Shown in pieces: positions 10,568 to 22,394 of a stretch of DNA of 64,000 nt (position 1 is its first letter; every line of letters begins with the position of its first letter). The position numbers were made by a program, and so were the translations under genes. Below the pieces are notes generated by a model, which had not been told where the DNA came from, searched no databases, and saw only the letters and a list, made by a program, of their open reading frames with translations. The DNA is taken from assembly GCA_018340805.1 (NCBI GenBank), contig JACMZG010000008.1, positions 75,915,450 through 75,979,449 of the forward strand, written 5' to 3'. The DNA is from Microvelia longipes (taxonomy: Eukaryota > Arthropoda > Insecta > Hemiptera > Veliidae).

Positions 10568-11035
10568 GCCCTGACCTGAAAGTCAAAGTTCAGCAGTGCT
10601 ACTAGGAGACGTTTGTCTTCAAGAACCGAGCACTTCGTTCCCAGTCACTTACGTTACTTGTGCTCCGGCTTCACTTTCACTGACAACTAAGTTTTCGGAC
10701 ATTAGAAGGCTCAGTTCAGTGATATATCGGAAAGATTCAGTGTATCTTTCTGACCTTCATCTCCATCAGCCCCTAGAACCTTCACTTTTCGTGAGTTGGA
10801 GACAACGGAAACGTGGATCCAGACTTGTCTCAGATGAAACAAAAAACCAACCCCGCATTAGCAGCCAAGGAAACCATGTAAAACCCTGGCTGGGTTGGCC
10901 GCCCTTTTTCAAGACCTCCGGAGTGAACGGTACAAAGGATAATCTCAATTAAGGTCCTCTCCCTACTGGATCTCAACCCTCGAACTCCAGGTCGAAAGGC
11001 AAGCGCTCTACCACTAAGATTTTGGACTCTTAAGT
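10568..11035 (-). mobile_element. tRNA-derived SINE, copy 1
   Basis: On the minus strand the head reads TTAGTGGTAGAGCGCTTGCC (box A type) and, about 30 bases later, GGAGTTCGAGGGTTGAGATC (box B type). These are the two internal Pol III boxes of a tRNA. A body of about 400 bp follows and aligns along its length with 46360-46800 (GACGAAATCCAACCCCG-type block, CACGGAAACGTG, GATTCAGT-TCTTTC). Two dispersed copies with a tRNA head and no coding potential define a SINE. ORFs at 10596-10952 are incidental. Confidence 0.75.
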
Positions 11036-11049
11036 TTTTGGACGCTAAA

Positions 11050-11500
11050 ACCTTTAAAGATAACTGACTAAGTTTAAAGATAAGTAACTAAGCATTAAAC
11101 TAGTGTAAATAATAGTGCGTACTTCTAATTTTAGAGGCATAGTATTGTGCGACAAACTAGATAGTTATGCGCATTTCCTTTGGAAAAAACAGACAAAATA
11201 AAATTACGAGACAATTGAGTAACTGCTTAGGTTCTAAAGCATGAACCAGAACCACGCAATGGGCATGGTTCTTGCATAAGCAAGAAATGGGTTGTTTAGC
11301 ACGGAAACACGCATTCTAAATGAAATTCGCCCGACAGCGGACCACCGCGCCGGAATTATTTATTTAGTAGTTGTAAACTTATACAATGTAAAAAACTATA
11401 AAAATTATCATTCCAACCAGGATTGTTGTTAAGCACGGAAACACGCATCCAAAGGAAATTCGCCCGAAATACGGACCACCGCGCCAGAATTTTTATAATT
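11050..11500 (+). mobile_element. Family D repeat, long copy
   Basis: The same composite occurs inverted at 57630-58040: TTTAAAGATAACTGACTAA, GCGCATTTCCTTTGGAAAAA, GGTTCTTGCATAAGCAAGAA, GTTTAGCACGGAAACACGCA, TTCGCCCGAC and GGACCACCGCGCC. A second copy of the terminal 80 bases (11418-11497) follows after about 60 AT-rich bases. An internal hairpin (GGTTCTTGCATAAGCAAGAA) is conserved. No ORF; non-autonomous element of unknown class. Confidence 0.7.
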
Positions 11501-12000
11501 ACTATTATAATTATGTTAATTATAATTATTATTGTAGGTTATTATTATTATTTAACTTAAATGAATATTAAGGTTAGTGAAATGTCACTGCCCCTAATAT
11601 CTATTTGATAAAACTTAATGGTGTCATTAACAATAATATATTGCTGAATCACATAAATAATACATAAAATTATCATAATCGGAAATTTATAGATCATTTG
11701 TAGGGCAAAATGATTCTAAATCGAAATTAAGACGACAGTAAGGCTGTTACTCACTTAAAGCTTAATATATAACAGGTTACGTTACACTTTTACGATTATT
11801 TTACATTTTTACGAATAATGAATTATGGGGGAAGCGTTATAGTATGAATACTTACTTCTTGAGATTTTATTATAATTTATGACGAACATAAATTAGCTTT
11901 CTTTGAACGTTTAGGTTTGATTTATATTTCAGTAAATGGGTTTCAGGGCACCTCGGTACATTTCTTATAACTTCCATCTCGTTTTGCTGATCCCAAAGAA
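11501..12000. other. AT-rich spacer, no feature recognised
   Basis: Only short (ATT/TAA)n-like patches and stop codons in all frames were seen here. Confidence 0.4.
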
Positions 12001-12352
12001 TTTCATGTGGTAAGTTTCATCTTATTATCAGCATTAATTACAATTTCATCAAATGACTTCTGTACGTTTTTTTAAAAAATTGAAAAATCAGAAAACTATC
12101 TAATTGAGTTAAAAATTGGTACAAGTGTATACCATTAAGTAAGAAATTAGTACACTAAGTTTTCTTTTAATATGACAAGTATATCGATGATTTTTGTTGG
12201 ATCATAAAAGTTAAGCAGTATCAATGGGTGGTATTTACTATTTTAGGACGAGCGAAACGAGTCCGAGGACATGCTGCAATATAAATTTGGCAGCGAGTCT
12301 AAAGTTGGGAAGATGAGTGTAGCTAATCCGATGTGACGAGGAAATGATTTTT
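12000..12352 (+). mobile_element. Family A fragment with deleted box C
   Basis: Matches family A from the TTTCATCTTATTATCAGCAT block through GACGAGCGAAACGAGTCC to GATGAGTGTAGCTAATCCGA. Box A (GTTAAGCAGTATCAA) is present, but the sequence then jumps to GGTGGTATTTACTA, so the IE/box C part is missing. Confidence 0.7.
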
Positions 12353-12756
12353 TTACGAACACATTCAAAATTCGTTTGCATCGTGGCAGTATGCCACTTA
12401 TATAAATAAGTTAGAATATGACGAACTAATATAGGACAGCAACCATGACCGCGGAGCGACCAAGAGACCAAGGGCGTCTTGTTTTTTAGCTTTTAAACTA
12501 GAAGTTAGCAACCATTTATTTTTTTAAACTTTTTTATGATTTACGGGATCTAGCGTCGAAAATAAGTCCTGCGTCCAAACTTTATTTAAGATTTCAATTT
12601 CCACAATTTTTGATGACTCAGCGAAATATATTAACATTGTCTTAATACAAATCTTCAGGGTAGCATAAGTAAATTTTAAGTCTAATAAGTGCTAAGTTGC
12701 AACTCACTGGCATAAACCCAGCGGAAGTTATGTGTGACTTCAGACACAGACTCAAA

Positions 12757-13130
12757 TTTATAAAAGTTCCTGAAATGTATGACTGCAATCTACGAGTTCC
12801 TGAATGTATGACTACAATGCAATCTTGGTTACTGATTTATAAAAGTTCCTGAAATGTATGACTACAATGCAATCTTGGTTACAGATTTATAAAAAGTTCC
12901 TGAAATGTATGACTACAATGCAATATTGGTTACGATTTATAAAAGTTCTGAAATGTATGACTACAATGCAATTGGTTACAGATTTATAAAAGTTCCTGAA
13001 TGTTGACTACAATGCAATTTGGTTACAGATTTATAAAAGTCTCTTAACAGGATGATTATAATGCTATTTCGGCAACAGGTTTATAAAAGTTCCTGAATTT
13101 TATAATTATAATGCTATCTCTGTTACTGAA
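12757..13130. repeat. About 48-bp minisatellite, 8 units
   Basis: Units of the form GATTTATAAAAGTTCCTGAA, ATGTATGACTACAATGCAAT, CTTGGTTACA repeat head to tail. Central units are almost identical; the last two (from about 13030) are diverged, as expected at array edges. Small indels change unit length between 44 and 50. Confidence 0.9.
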
Positions 13131-13424
13131 TTATAGGGTGAAAATAGTAGTTTTCCTGTATAGCTACGGGGAGATATAGAACTAAGTAGTACAAGTGCGT
13201 TCTAATAATATGCAGTCTTATACTATCTTAAAGTACCAGTGCTACAGAAAGAGCATTACCGACAATCGTGAAGACTGACTAGGAATCTTTCAGAACATAA
13301 ATTTAGAACAATACAGACCCTGACATGACGGATTCAACCAATTTAATGTAAAGTTGTTTCTTAAACAATAGAAAAATATATGATGAAATCGGTTGCAACT
13401 TGTCTTGATATTTATCCACACAAC

Positions 13425-13800
13425 ATCGGGTTTGCTTCGCTCGTCCTCAGAATATCATGATAACTCAATACTTCAGGTGGTATTACTTTGATCTTGCTGT
13501 TTAATAAACTGCGTGGGTTTTCACCATAATTCACCAGAAGATTTAGGTTTTCCGGTGGTAACCGCGTTAATTTAGACGATTCATCCAACATTGGTTAGAT
13601 TCATCGTCTTCATTCTTGCTTAGCTTGACCACAGAATAAAATAGTGTCATCCAAATTCTAGGGCGCTACGACTTTGGAGTCACTTTGTTTGTCCCCAGAA
13701 TGGCACGAATACCCAAAAGTAATATTACTTTGGTCTTGGTACAGTCGATCTCAGAATGATTAGGTAGTCCAATGTCTAGGGCGTTATAAGTTATGGTTAA
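13425..13800. repeat. Diverged repeat with TTCGCTCGTCCTCAGAAT modules
   Basis: Two to three imperfect units contain (C)TCAGAAT, GGTATTACTTTG(A/G)TCTTG and TCTAGGGCG. A related unit lies inverted at 18205-18310 (GGATGAGCAAAGCGAGTC, CCTAGACCTTAG, ATCAAAGTAATACCACC). Confidence 0.45.
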
Positions 13801-15680
13801 TGAAAGCTTAAAACAGTAATACATTTAATCAAATTTATTGTGTTTCCACTAGAGTTGAAACATATCACACACAAAAATAGACATTGCTGTTTTAGTATGG
13901 TAATTAATTTTTAAGGTAACTATACAAATATAGCATGTAGACTTGTAAGGAGTGGTCACCATTTCAACATCTCTGTTACTAGTGGGTTACATAGGGTATA
14001 CCCCTTCAATTGCAGTATTATTCCACGGTTGCTATTTATTAATTGACAATAACAAACTTGAAGCAAAAGCACTCTATCTTTCTATTTGACATTTAACATC
14101 AGGCATAAAGTCTTTGCTTTGTTTGATCTTGAAACCTATTATCTCGAGTAAGAATCTGTCAGATCCAAGCAACCTTTCAAATGGATTATTTCAAGGAGCG
14201 CATTTTAAAAGATAAATAAAGAATATTTTTTTGTGATTTTCTTAAAGCAATAATAAGTAAACCACCTCTCTATATATATTCTTAATCTAGGTTTTCTATA
14301 GACTCTCAATTCCCAAAATTCCCTATGCAATTTTAAGCTCATTGGAGTCTGACCAAAGGATCCTAACAATTTCTTAAGGTTGTTCACATACTCATTAGAG
14401 GCGCATATCTGTCCTTTATTCAACAGTATGTTTTAAAGGCGTTACCTCTCGGACTTAATTTGCCTCCTAAACAAAATTGGCTGGAACTTAGCTAATTTTA
14501 CTCACCTCCGTGAGGTGGATCTGTTGTGACAACAATAATGGAGTCCAACCAACCGGTGGATTCTCAGTTAATTATAAAACAAGCCGTATATATTAAGGCC
14601 AAATTTCATAGATTCTAAACTAAATGGGTATAAAGTGAGATACAGATAGTCAGGATATGAAATAAATGAGTATAAATAAAGTAGACACAATATAATTGTG
14701 CGAGAGATACTTAGGAATTTAACAAACATCATTTTATGGTACCGCAAGGTGCGGTTTCATCATTGGACGTATGTCAAATGTGAAGAATTCAGACGTCTAC
14801 CCTGTTGGCACTCTAATGAATTAGACATTGCGAAACAGAGGGTGCCGTGACGTTATGCCGATCCATCAATAATGACGAAGTCAAATGATGGAAACCGTTC
14901 TCTGATGAAGCATAACATTTTACTTGTCACATTTCTAGGTGTCTCTTGCATTGGGTGTAAATAGAGTGTCTAAATGGATAGAGGGATGTACAGAACCTAG
15001 TGTATGAATATAGTGCAGCTATATATATTTGGTCGTTTTTAAATTTAAGTGAGGTACTGACAGTTAGAGTTGGATTGGATAAACAAATGTGTGGATTTAT
15101 ATGCACTTTTTGTGAATCTCGTGGATGCTACAAAAATTTGTTTAATGTGTGGACATATTTGCTCTTTTTTGTGAGCCTTATGCATAATACAAATATTTGG
15201 CATGGTTTATTAAAATAAGAATGAAAGTTCGGAATACAAGATTAAATATTTTTAGATTGTTTTACAAAAAACTTAAATTCATTTTTAATTAAGAATTCTT
15301 ATCTTATTAATTTTATCTTACGAAATAACTCAACAAAACCTTTTAATTATACTTAATTAAATACTTAAATATCAGTCACAAGATATTATATGTAGTTGAT
15401 AAGAAATTAGATAATTATGTTATCAAGAGGATTATGCTAAAGCATTTTTGGCAATCATTTTCTTGTTTTAAGAAAGTTTTATAACCAGTATTAAAGATAT
15501 AATTACCAGGTAATTAATTATAGTAAGATACTTGGTTTAAATTATTAACAAATTTTTATAAATTTAAAGATAAGATTGTATAAATTAAATATTTAAAATA
15601 GAAATAATTAACGGAACTTGACTAACGTGTTTATTTCAGGAGGGTCTCTAAAAACTTATCGAAATAAGTTATGTAAACAG
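13801..15680. other. Long stretch without recognisable gene or repeat
   Basis: Positions 13801-15680 are AT-rich with short ORFs only (for example 14205-14423 minus and 15000-15218 plus) that show no domain or codon pattern. A small hairpin, ACCGCAAGGTGCGGT, lies at 14741-14755. Nothing else could be supported. Confidence 0.4.
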
Positions 15681-15686
15681 GGCTTT

Positions 15687-15717
15687 AATTTTAACCTTAT
15701 CTCATAAGGTTAAAATT
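15687..15717. repeat. Perfect 13-bp stem hairpin
   Basis: AATTTTAACCTTA, a 5-base loop TCTCA, then TAAGGTTAAAATT. Confidence 0.8.
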
Positions 15718-16394
15718 CACAATTAAATCAAGATAGTAAAAAAGATAGCTAGACTTGAGCTTACAATCATGAGAGCACTCATACCTAATTTGAGTCATGG
15801 TGTTTATTTATTCTATTGCACAAAACCACTATCGTAGATACAAGAATACATACAAATACATAGATAACTAATATAAAATTAAAACAAGAACTTAACACCT
15901 CAATAATATAGGTGAATTCGTGATTAACTATTAGCAAGTATTTTAAAATACTACTCATAGTAAAAGTCTACTTACCCCACTCATAAAATACTATTGTAAG
16001 AAAAGTGGTATTGTAAGAAGGAAGGGACTAGGAAACTAAGCAATGATTAAAACTGGGATGGAGACGGCTTTCAAACAATTATATGCTTAACTGGAGTTTA
16101 CAGTTATGTAAACACTTATAGACTTAACGCAGTCGTGTAACAGTCGTGTAAACGCGACTGAGTTGGCACAAGATATAATTAACAATAAAATAGTTTATTA
16201 ATTTGTTAACTATATAATTTTTGGTTTTAAATGCTTTGTTTAGCCTTAGAACGCTCATTTACGTCAATTAGACGTTCATGTTTTTGAAAAATTGGGGTAG
16301 CTTTCCTAATAATACTCCACCTAATGCTTTTCCGGTATTTTTCTACTTATTTTTCCTACAAGTTGCCAGGATATTTTGACGTATGATGACTAAC

Positions 16395-16552
16395 TAATAA
16401 ACACACACATACATACTAATAGACAACTTTGTGAAAAGCTCTCATGAGGTCTTAAAAGCACCTGAAACAGGTGAAATCTTGCTTTCTGATTTTTTACAAA
16501 CACAATACTTTACCTATATACAATAGCTACGGTATAAATGAGGAAAAGTAAA
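16395..16552 (-). repeat. Family A fragment (5' hairpin end)
   Basis: On the minus strand this is the 5' terminal 155 bases of family A: GGAAAAGT hairpin arm region (TACCGTAGC), AAAAAATCAGAAAGC, GGTGCTTTTAAGACCTCATG and the start of the (TG) tract. The plus strand shows TACGGTATAAATGAGGAAAA. Confidence 0.7.
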
Positions 16553-16723
16553 AATATAAGCCAGTCAAAAATATTTGATACGAAATAACTGCAATATATA
16601 AGGCCAAGTTGTGCCTTAATTTGTTCAAAAATTTGCTTTATTGCAATTAAAATTCATGTTTTGTTAGATTGCTCCTTATTGTAGTAAATCATTAGTTGTT
16701 TTGACGGAGATTTTGTGGTAGTT

Positions 16724-17328
16724 GCCACCATGATGTTTAATAAAAAAACTCACTAGAATTAAAAACAATTAATATATTGTCAACCACAATAGTATACAAA
16801 AAATATAACTGACCGTTTTCGACTTTACGTCATCATCCGACCTGTTTACAGCTATGAGCTGGTTACAGACTATGAGCTCTATCAGACTATGACCTGTTTA
16901 CAGACTGGTTACAGACTATAGAGCTGGTTACAGACTATGAGCTGGTTACAGACTATGACCTGGTTACCTATGACTTTACTATGAGCTGGTTAGCAGACTG
17001 GTTACACTGGAGACTATGAGCTGGTTACAGACTATGAGCTGGTTACAGACTATGAGCTGGTTACAGACTATGAGCTGGTTACAGACTATGAGCTGGTTAC
17101 AGACTATGACCTGTTTACAGACTATGAGCTGGTTACAGACTATGAACCTGGTTACAAGACTATGAGCTGGTTACAGACTATGACTTTACAGACTATGACT
17201 GGTTACAGACTATAAGTCTGTAACCAGCTCTGATGATGAGGTAAAGTCGAAACCGGTCAGTTATATTTTTCTCATACTGTTGTGGTTGACAATATATTAA
17301 TTGTTTTTTATTAAACATCATGGTGTCC
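16724..17328. mobile_element. Foldback element enclosing an 18-bp minisatellite
   Basis: Left arm 16724-16838 and right arm 17231-17328 are inverted repeats (CACCATGATGTTTAATAAAA outward; ATATAACTGACCG and CGACTTTAC inward) with one 14-base insertion in the left arm. Between them, 16841-17230, lie about twenty units of GACTATGAGCTGGTTACA with small deletions. The arms end in TCATCATC/TGATGATGA next to the array. The arms-plus-array plan is repeated by a different sequence at 38958-39960. No ORF. Confidence 0.8.
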
Positions 17329-18365
17329 TTATTGTAATTATCCTTAAGATAATTCTTTTAGATAAACGTAAAGTTAAAGAATGATGAGCAATAAAGGGTG
17401 CTTTTTGAAGATGAATTTTCTAGGGTTAAGTTGCCTTTGTCAAAATTCAGTTTGTTTATTTCTTGTAACAGCCATTGAGTGTATCTATTCCGTCTGTCGT
17501 GGTCTTGCAGAACAGTTATTCCGTTCCGTTTGTACTGTGTGATAAGTTGTTCGATGTCGTTTTTCCGTTTCTGTCAGCTATATCATACGAAGTTCTTCTT
17601 TGTTGATCTGTATGCTGCTAGTTTGTGTTGCACAAGGTGGTATAGAGTTGCGTGTATCGTTTAGCCGGTTCGTGTATTGTTTCCTGCAAATGCTAAAGTC
17701 CTGTGTGTCAGGTTTTCGCGTTATTGTTAAATCTAGTTTTTTCTGATGTAAATTTTATTTTTGTTTGTGTGGGACGTTTAAAGGGTTATTGGTGTTATCT
17801 TCATTAGGACTCACGGCTATAAATGTGTCGTCAACAAAAGTCTGTAAGATATCACCTTATACATTATACATCTCTGTTATCTTTGGTAATCTTTGATATA
17901 TCTTCAGGAGATTATAATACTTCTACGTTAAAAGGTTAAATCAATTATCAGCATTTTGGATTATTTATGTAGAATATAACATCGTTTTTTTACCTAAACA
18001 AACCATGTAATAAATTTTCTTTTTTAAATTCAACTTTTGGCCGCCGTTATACATACTTTCCCCTTTGTAGGGAGCAAATTGTTAGTAATGAAAAAAAATT
18101 GTCCAGGTATAAAACATTTCTTTTACCTAAAGGTAAAAAAATCACAGAGCAAATAAATAATTATTTTGGTCATAAAAATCAAAATAAAAAAATATCATAA
18201 CATTATGACATTCTGAGGATGAGCAAAGCGAGTCAAAAGCCATGGACAACCTAGACCTTAGATAACTATTATATTCTGGGGTCAAGTGCTACGATATCAA
18301 AGTAATACCACCCTACAGTTGAAATCAATAATTTATTTAGAGTTATATATAGAACTTATAATATT
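17329..18365. other. Spacer with a short diverged repeat only
   Basis: The short ORF at 17479-17664 has no family resemblance. At 18205-18310 lies an inverted relative of the 13425-13800 module containing GAGGATGAGCAAAGCGAGTC. The remainder is AT-rich. Confidence 0.4.
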
Positions 18366-18369
18366 TGAT

Positions 18370-18800
18370 AAAAATTATTAACACACATACATTCACACCA
18401 ACACACATTTCAATAAACATGATATACACATCATAACAGACGCACATCCTGATAAAGATAATAAAATCATGTATTTAAACTGTCACATAATATGATAAAA
18501 ATTAAAAACATAAAAAGATCTAAACTGATACACATTCTGATAAACATGAAAAACTCAAATACATCAAACCCGACACACAATATAATAAACATTATAAACA
18601 CACATACATCAACACCAACACACATTTTAATGAACTTGATATACATTCATTCATCTAAACAGACACACATCCTGACAAACATGATAAAGGCATATATCCC
18701 AAATTACACATATGAATCATCTTGTCTTGAAATAAAAATATATATATCCACACTAACACATATTTCAATAAACTTGATACAGATTCTGTTAAATAAACTG
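18370..18800 (-). repeat. Degenerate 45-bp satellite array, inverted half
   Basis: About nine diverged units of the type ACACATCCTGATAAACATGA-TACACA, period near 45 bp. On the opposite strand they match the 36-bp units at 18801-19215 (ATAATATGTGTCAGTTT). The 45-bp period keeps a plus frame open at 18492-18818, which encodes only a repetitive 15-residue pattern. It is not a gene. Confidence 0.75.
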
Positions 18801-19215
18801 TATTTCTGTTTATCATAATATGTGTCAATTTTTGATGTATTTCTGTTTCATAATATGTGTCAGTTTGGATTTATTGTTTATCATAATATGTGTCAGTTTG
18901 GATGTATTTCCGTTTATCATAATATGTGTCAGTTTGGATGTATTTCTGTTTATCATATATATGTCAGTTTGGATGTATTCTGTTTATCATAATATGTGTC
19001 AGTTTGGATGTATTTCTGTTTATCATAATGTGTCAGTTTGGATGTATTTCTGTTTATCATAATATGTCTCAGTTTGGATGTATTTCTGTTTATCATAATA
19101 TATGTCAGTTTGGATGTATTTCTGTTTATCATAATATGTGTCAGTTTGGATGTATATCTGTTTATCATAATATGTGTCAGTTTGAATGTATATCTGTTTA
19201 TCATAATATGTGTCA
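18801..19215 (+). repeat. Homogeneous 36-bp satellite array
   Basis: About twelve units of GTATTTCTGTTTATCATAAT followed by ATGTGTCAGTTTGGAT, almost identical. Because 36 is a multiple of three, several frames on both strands stay open (18820-19340 plus, 18953-19204 minus). These are artefacts of the repeat. The orientation is opposite to the array at 18370-18800, giving an inverted junction near 18800. Confidence 0.9.
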
Positions 19216-20340
19216 GTTTGATAATAAACTTAAGGTCTAGTTGTGCTGCTCAAAATGTTTGCAGCATGTGTCTTCACCTATTTTTGCTTCATCAAAAATT
19301 AAAACAAAAGACCAGCGGTCAATTGGTCTTATCAAAATAATAAAAAAAAATCGAGGGTTTGTAATTTTGACCGAGTCATTATTGTGGGTTTATGATGTCA
19401 TACACGCTTGATACGCAACAACAATTAGGCTTTGAACATTAATAAGGTTAATAAGCTTTTCATTTTTCAGACGTTAAGATATCGTAAAAAAATAAAGAGA
19501 AATTCGTCGAAATTCGGTATCTGTATAACTTTCAATTTGTAAGTTATTGGCGATAGTATATATTTATTAAGTTAAACTCAAAATTTGGAAAAGATTGTTC
19601 AAATTTGTAAAAATTGCAGCGTTTTACCGCAAAAAACAAACTAGCAAAATATTTAATATAATAATAAAATATATTGGTATTGTTTAATTTAAGGATTGAA
19701 ATTAATAAAACCGTAAACGTAAAATAGTTTCTTATGTTACAAACTGTGAAGAAAGTTTTTTTTTACCGCAGCGACTATATATCTTCTGTCGAGCGAAGCG
19801 AGACAGTAAAAAAGCCTAGGTAAAACATTCCCAGTCCCGTAGCATATGCTATTTTTTCGTGCATAGTAATAGTAAACAACTATTTAACAGAAAAACAGTA
19901 TAATGTATAATAATTGACACTTCTTTCCATCGCCCCGTTGTCCAAAGTTTCAATTCTGGTGGCGTATTTTCAAAGTCTACATTACTATCCAAGATTATTT
20001 AACACTTGATAATAAATAGTTAATAACTCGCTTTCCAAAAATAAAAAAACTTCAATGAATAAAACGTTCCATTATTTATTTGATAAACAAAAAAAGGCCA
20101 TTTGCTCCGTTGCCGTTACGCGGCGTTGGACCAATATATGACGATGGCTATAAGCGACGATGATATAAGCGGCGCAGGGGCCTTTTCGCGGCTACAAGGT
20201 TGATGTACTTTGTCAGTTTGTCATATTACTGGTTTATATAAGTAGCATACTGCCACGATATAAGCGAATCTTCAAATGTATTAGAGAAACAACTTGATTT
20301 GTTTACATGTCAATTAATGACATAAATGTTTTGTTTACAT
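19216..20340. other. Mostly unrecognised sequence with one GAGCGAAGCGAG motif
   Basis: A GTCGAGCGAAGCGAGAC motif occurs at 19787-19803, and a GC-richer patch with two related blocks (GACGATGGCTATAAGCGACG, GATGATATAAGCGGCGCAGG) at 20100-20200. Neither could be assigned. Confidence 0.35.
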
Positions 20341-20342
20341 AT

Positions 20343-20650
20343 ATATGTAAATAATAAAAGCAGAACTTGTATGTTCGTGAACCATACATAGTAGCATAAA
20401 ATAGCATACATGTGTATAAAGCATTTCAGCCCAATCTAAACACTATGTGATGATTTGTGATTTTTTAAAATGTTTGTCGGGTTTAATTTTTTTTTTTTGG
20501 TTAATGACGTCATACATTCAAACAATAGGATTCGGGAGATCAACAAGGTTGATTTTTGTACCAAGTTTCATTTCGATTCAAGAAAGCGTTTGAAAGGTAT
20601 TGCGTCCCATAGAAACGTATAGGGCACAAAAATCTCATACATACATACAC
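20343..20650 (+). repeat. Family B repeat, copy 1
   Basis: Aligns with 35686-35945: GTGAACCATACA, ACACTATGTGATGATTTGTG, TGACGTCATACATTCA, AGGTTGATTTTTGTACCAAG, TTTCATTTCG and CATACATACATACA at the end. Both copies finish in a CATA/AC-rich microsatellite. The TTTTTGTACCAAGTTTC phrase recalls family A, so the two families may share ancestry. Confidence 0.6.
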
Positions 20651-20771
20651 ACACACACACATATATATTTATATATATTCATTTATATTTTATAATTATA
20701 TATATAATTATATATATTATAATTATATATATTATATATATATATATATATTATATATATATATATATATA
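20644..20771. repeat. (AC)n/(AT)n microsatellite
   Basis: CATACATACACACACACACA is followed by about 110 bases of interrupted AT repeats with ATATAATTATAT palindromes. Confidence 0.9.
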
Positions 20772-21598
20772 AAAAATCAGGGAGGACCCTGAATTTTTAC
20801 AGCCGCCAGAAAAAACAAAATTACAAAATTCTTGATTTACATGAAAACATGGCCATGTATATAATCATTTTCGAGGCATTCATTAACCTTAAGTAATAAC
20901 ATCTAAGGTATTTGGTTACCTAATAGTTCTAAGGTCGAGGGTAGAGACGAATCAATACTACCTTAAGGTTTTGATAATTATGAAACTTTGTGCGAAGCGA
21001 GCCCGAAGTTTTTAAAAAATTACGGAGGCACCATATTTCCGGTTTTTTATAGTAATTTTGTTGTAATATCTTTAGAGGAACTCCAAATTTGCAAAATTTA
21101 TTCTAAAATTAATGCAGCGTTTGATTAATATATGATATATATGATTAATATATTTTTCTACTCTAAAAAAACTTAAATTAAAAAAATCAATTCAGAAGAT
21201 TTTTAAAATTGAAGGAATTTATTTGATTGCTAAAATTTTGAAAAGCCGTCTTAGTTTCTTGTGTATGCAGTATAATAAAACAAATTGGCAACAAAAAGCC
21301 ACAAAAACCGTCCATCCATAGGTACGTAATTGCGGCTATAAATATAAAAAAATCTATAATAACCAAACATTCAAATTAAAATTAAGAAATCTATAATTTT
21401 ATAATTTTCAAACTTTAATTATTAAAAAATATTAAAAATGATATTAAATATAAAAAAAGCCTTTATTTTTGCTGTATAGTTTGATAAAACTATGTTTAAG
21501 AAAAATAATTTGTTCATGTAAATTATTAATATTGCAATCTGGCAGACTTTGTAATTTACAACTCAGCAAAATTTTAATTTAAAAAAAATTGGTACGAG
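20772..21598. other. AT-rich spacer
   Basis: No gene seen. A short GCGAAGCGAGCCCGAAG stretch at 20992-21008 is a relic of the family A tail motif. Confidence 0.4.
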
Positions 21599-21599
21599 A

Positions 21600-22330
21600 T
21601 ATCTTGGACTCTTCCGGATGATACTCTTCCTATTACATCGAATTCGCTACGCTCATCCTGCCTACTTCAGCCTTGCTTCGCTCGTCAGAATATAAATTTT
21701 GTAACATTAATCTAACACCTAATTAACCTACAACACGTCTTCAGACTTGCTTCGCTCGTCAGTGAGAAAATATATCCATTTCATTCTCAGCGGTCATCCA
21801 TCCAGGCACTGACCACGCTTGATGGTACTTAACTTTTGTGATCCAACGAAAAACGTGGCTATACTTTTTTGCCGTTTTGAAACATTTCAACTTACGTACA
21901 ATTTATTTTTTTAAATCCCTCTACAATTAATTTAAAAAAAAATCTAATAAGATGCAACTTAGCACGTTATTGTTATATACAACACGTTTGGTCTTATATA
22001 TTACTACATGAGTGCCAAGTCTCAAAACAATTTCCCGCGTTACGTAAATATTTTGTTATTATTGCCGGTTAATGAAGTCATAACAAATATGTCCCGGATG
22101 GCACATCTAGACTAAAAATTGATATTTGTACTACGATTCATATCTTTAACATAAATAACGATGATGACAAACACCCACACACAGACAGACAGGCAACTTT
22201 GGGAAACCCCTGTAGAAGGTCTAAAAAAACACCTGAAACGAAAAATTCAATGTTTTATCAAGTAAAATCCATGTTTTAAATTTGTTTGCTATCACATTAC
22301 TTTTTCTATACTTGTACACTCGTGCACTTA
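21600..22330 (-). mobile_element. Family A repeat, nearly full length with good 5S-like block
   Basis: Minus-strand order: degraded hairpin end, (TG) tract region GTCTGTCTGTGTGTGG, TCATCATCGTTATTTATG, ATGACTTCATTAACCGGC, the 5S-like block at 21783-21846, two GACGAGCGAAGC motifs and GGATGAGCGTAGCGAATTCG. The terminal CCGATTTT is degraded in this copy. Confidence 0.8.
21783..21846 (-). promoter_or_regulatory. Best-preserved 5S-like internal control region
   Basis: On the minus strand: GGATCACAAAAGTTAAGTAC, CATCAAGCGTGGTCAGTGCC, TGGATGGATGACCGCTGAGA. Box A (AGTTAAGTACCATC), IE (GTGGTC) and box C (TGGATGGATGACCGC) stand at 5S gene spacing, and similarity reaches back to the GATCA of the 5S loop region. 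Confidence 0.65.
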
Positions 22331-22394
22331 GGGTAAATTGACACTATTTTATTGTCATTTAGAAGGGTCAGGGAAAGGCTTATTATTATTAATA

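Noticed and set aside
10596..10952. 118-codon frame
   Set aside because: Lies inside the tRNA-derived SINE; the second SINE copy does not keep the frame.
18492..19340. Overlapping open frames of 80-108 codons on both strands
   Set aside because: They read 45-bp and 36-bp satellite units; the proteins are pure repeats without domain features.
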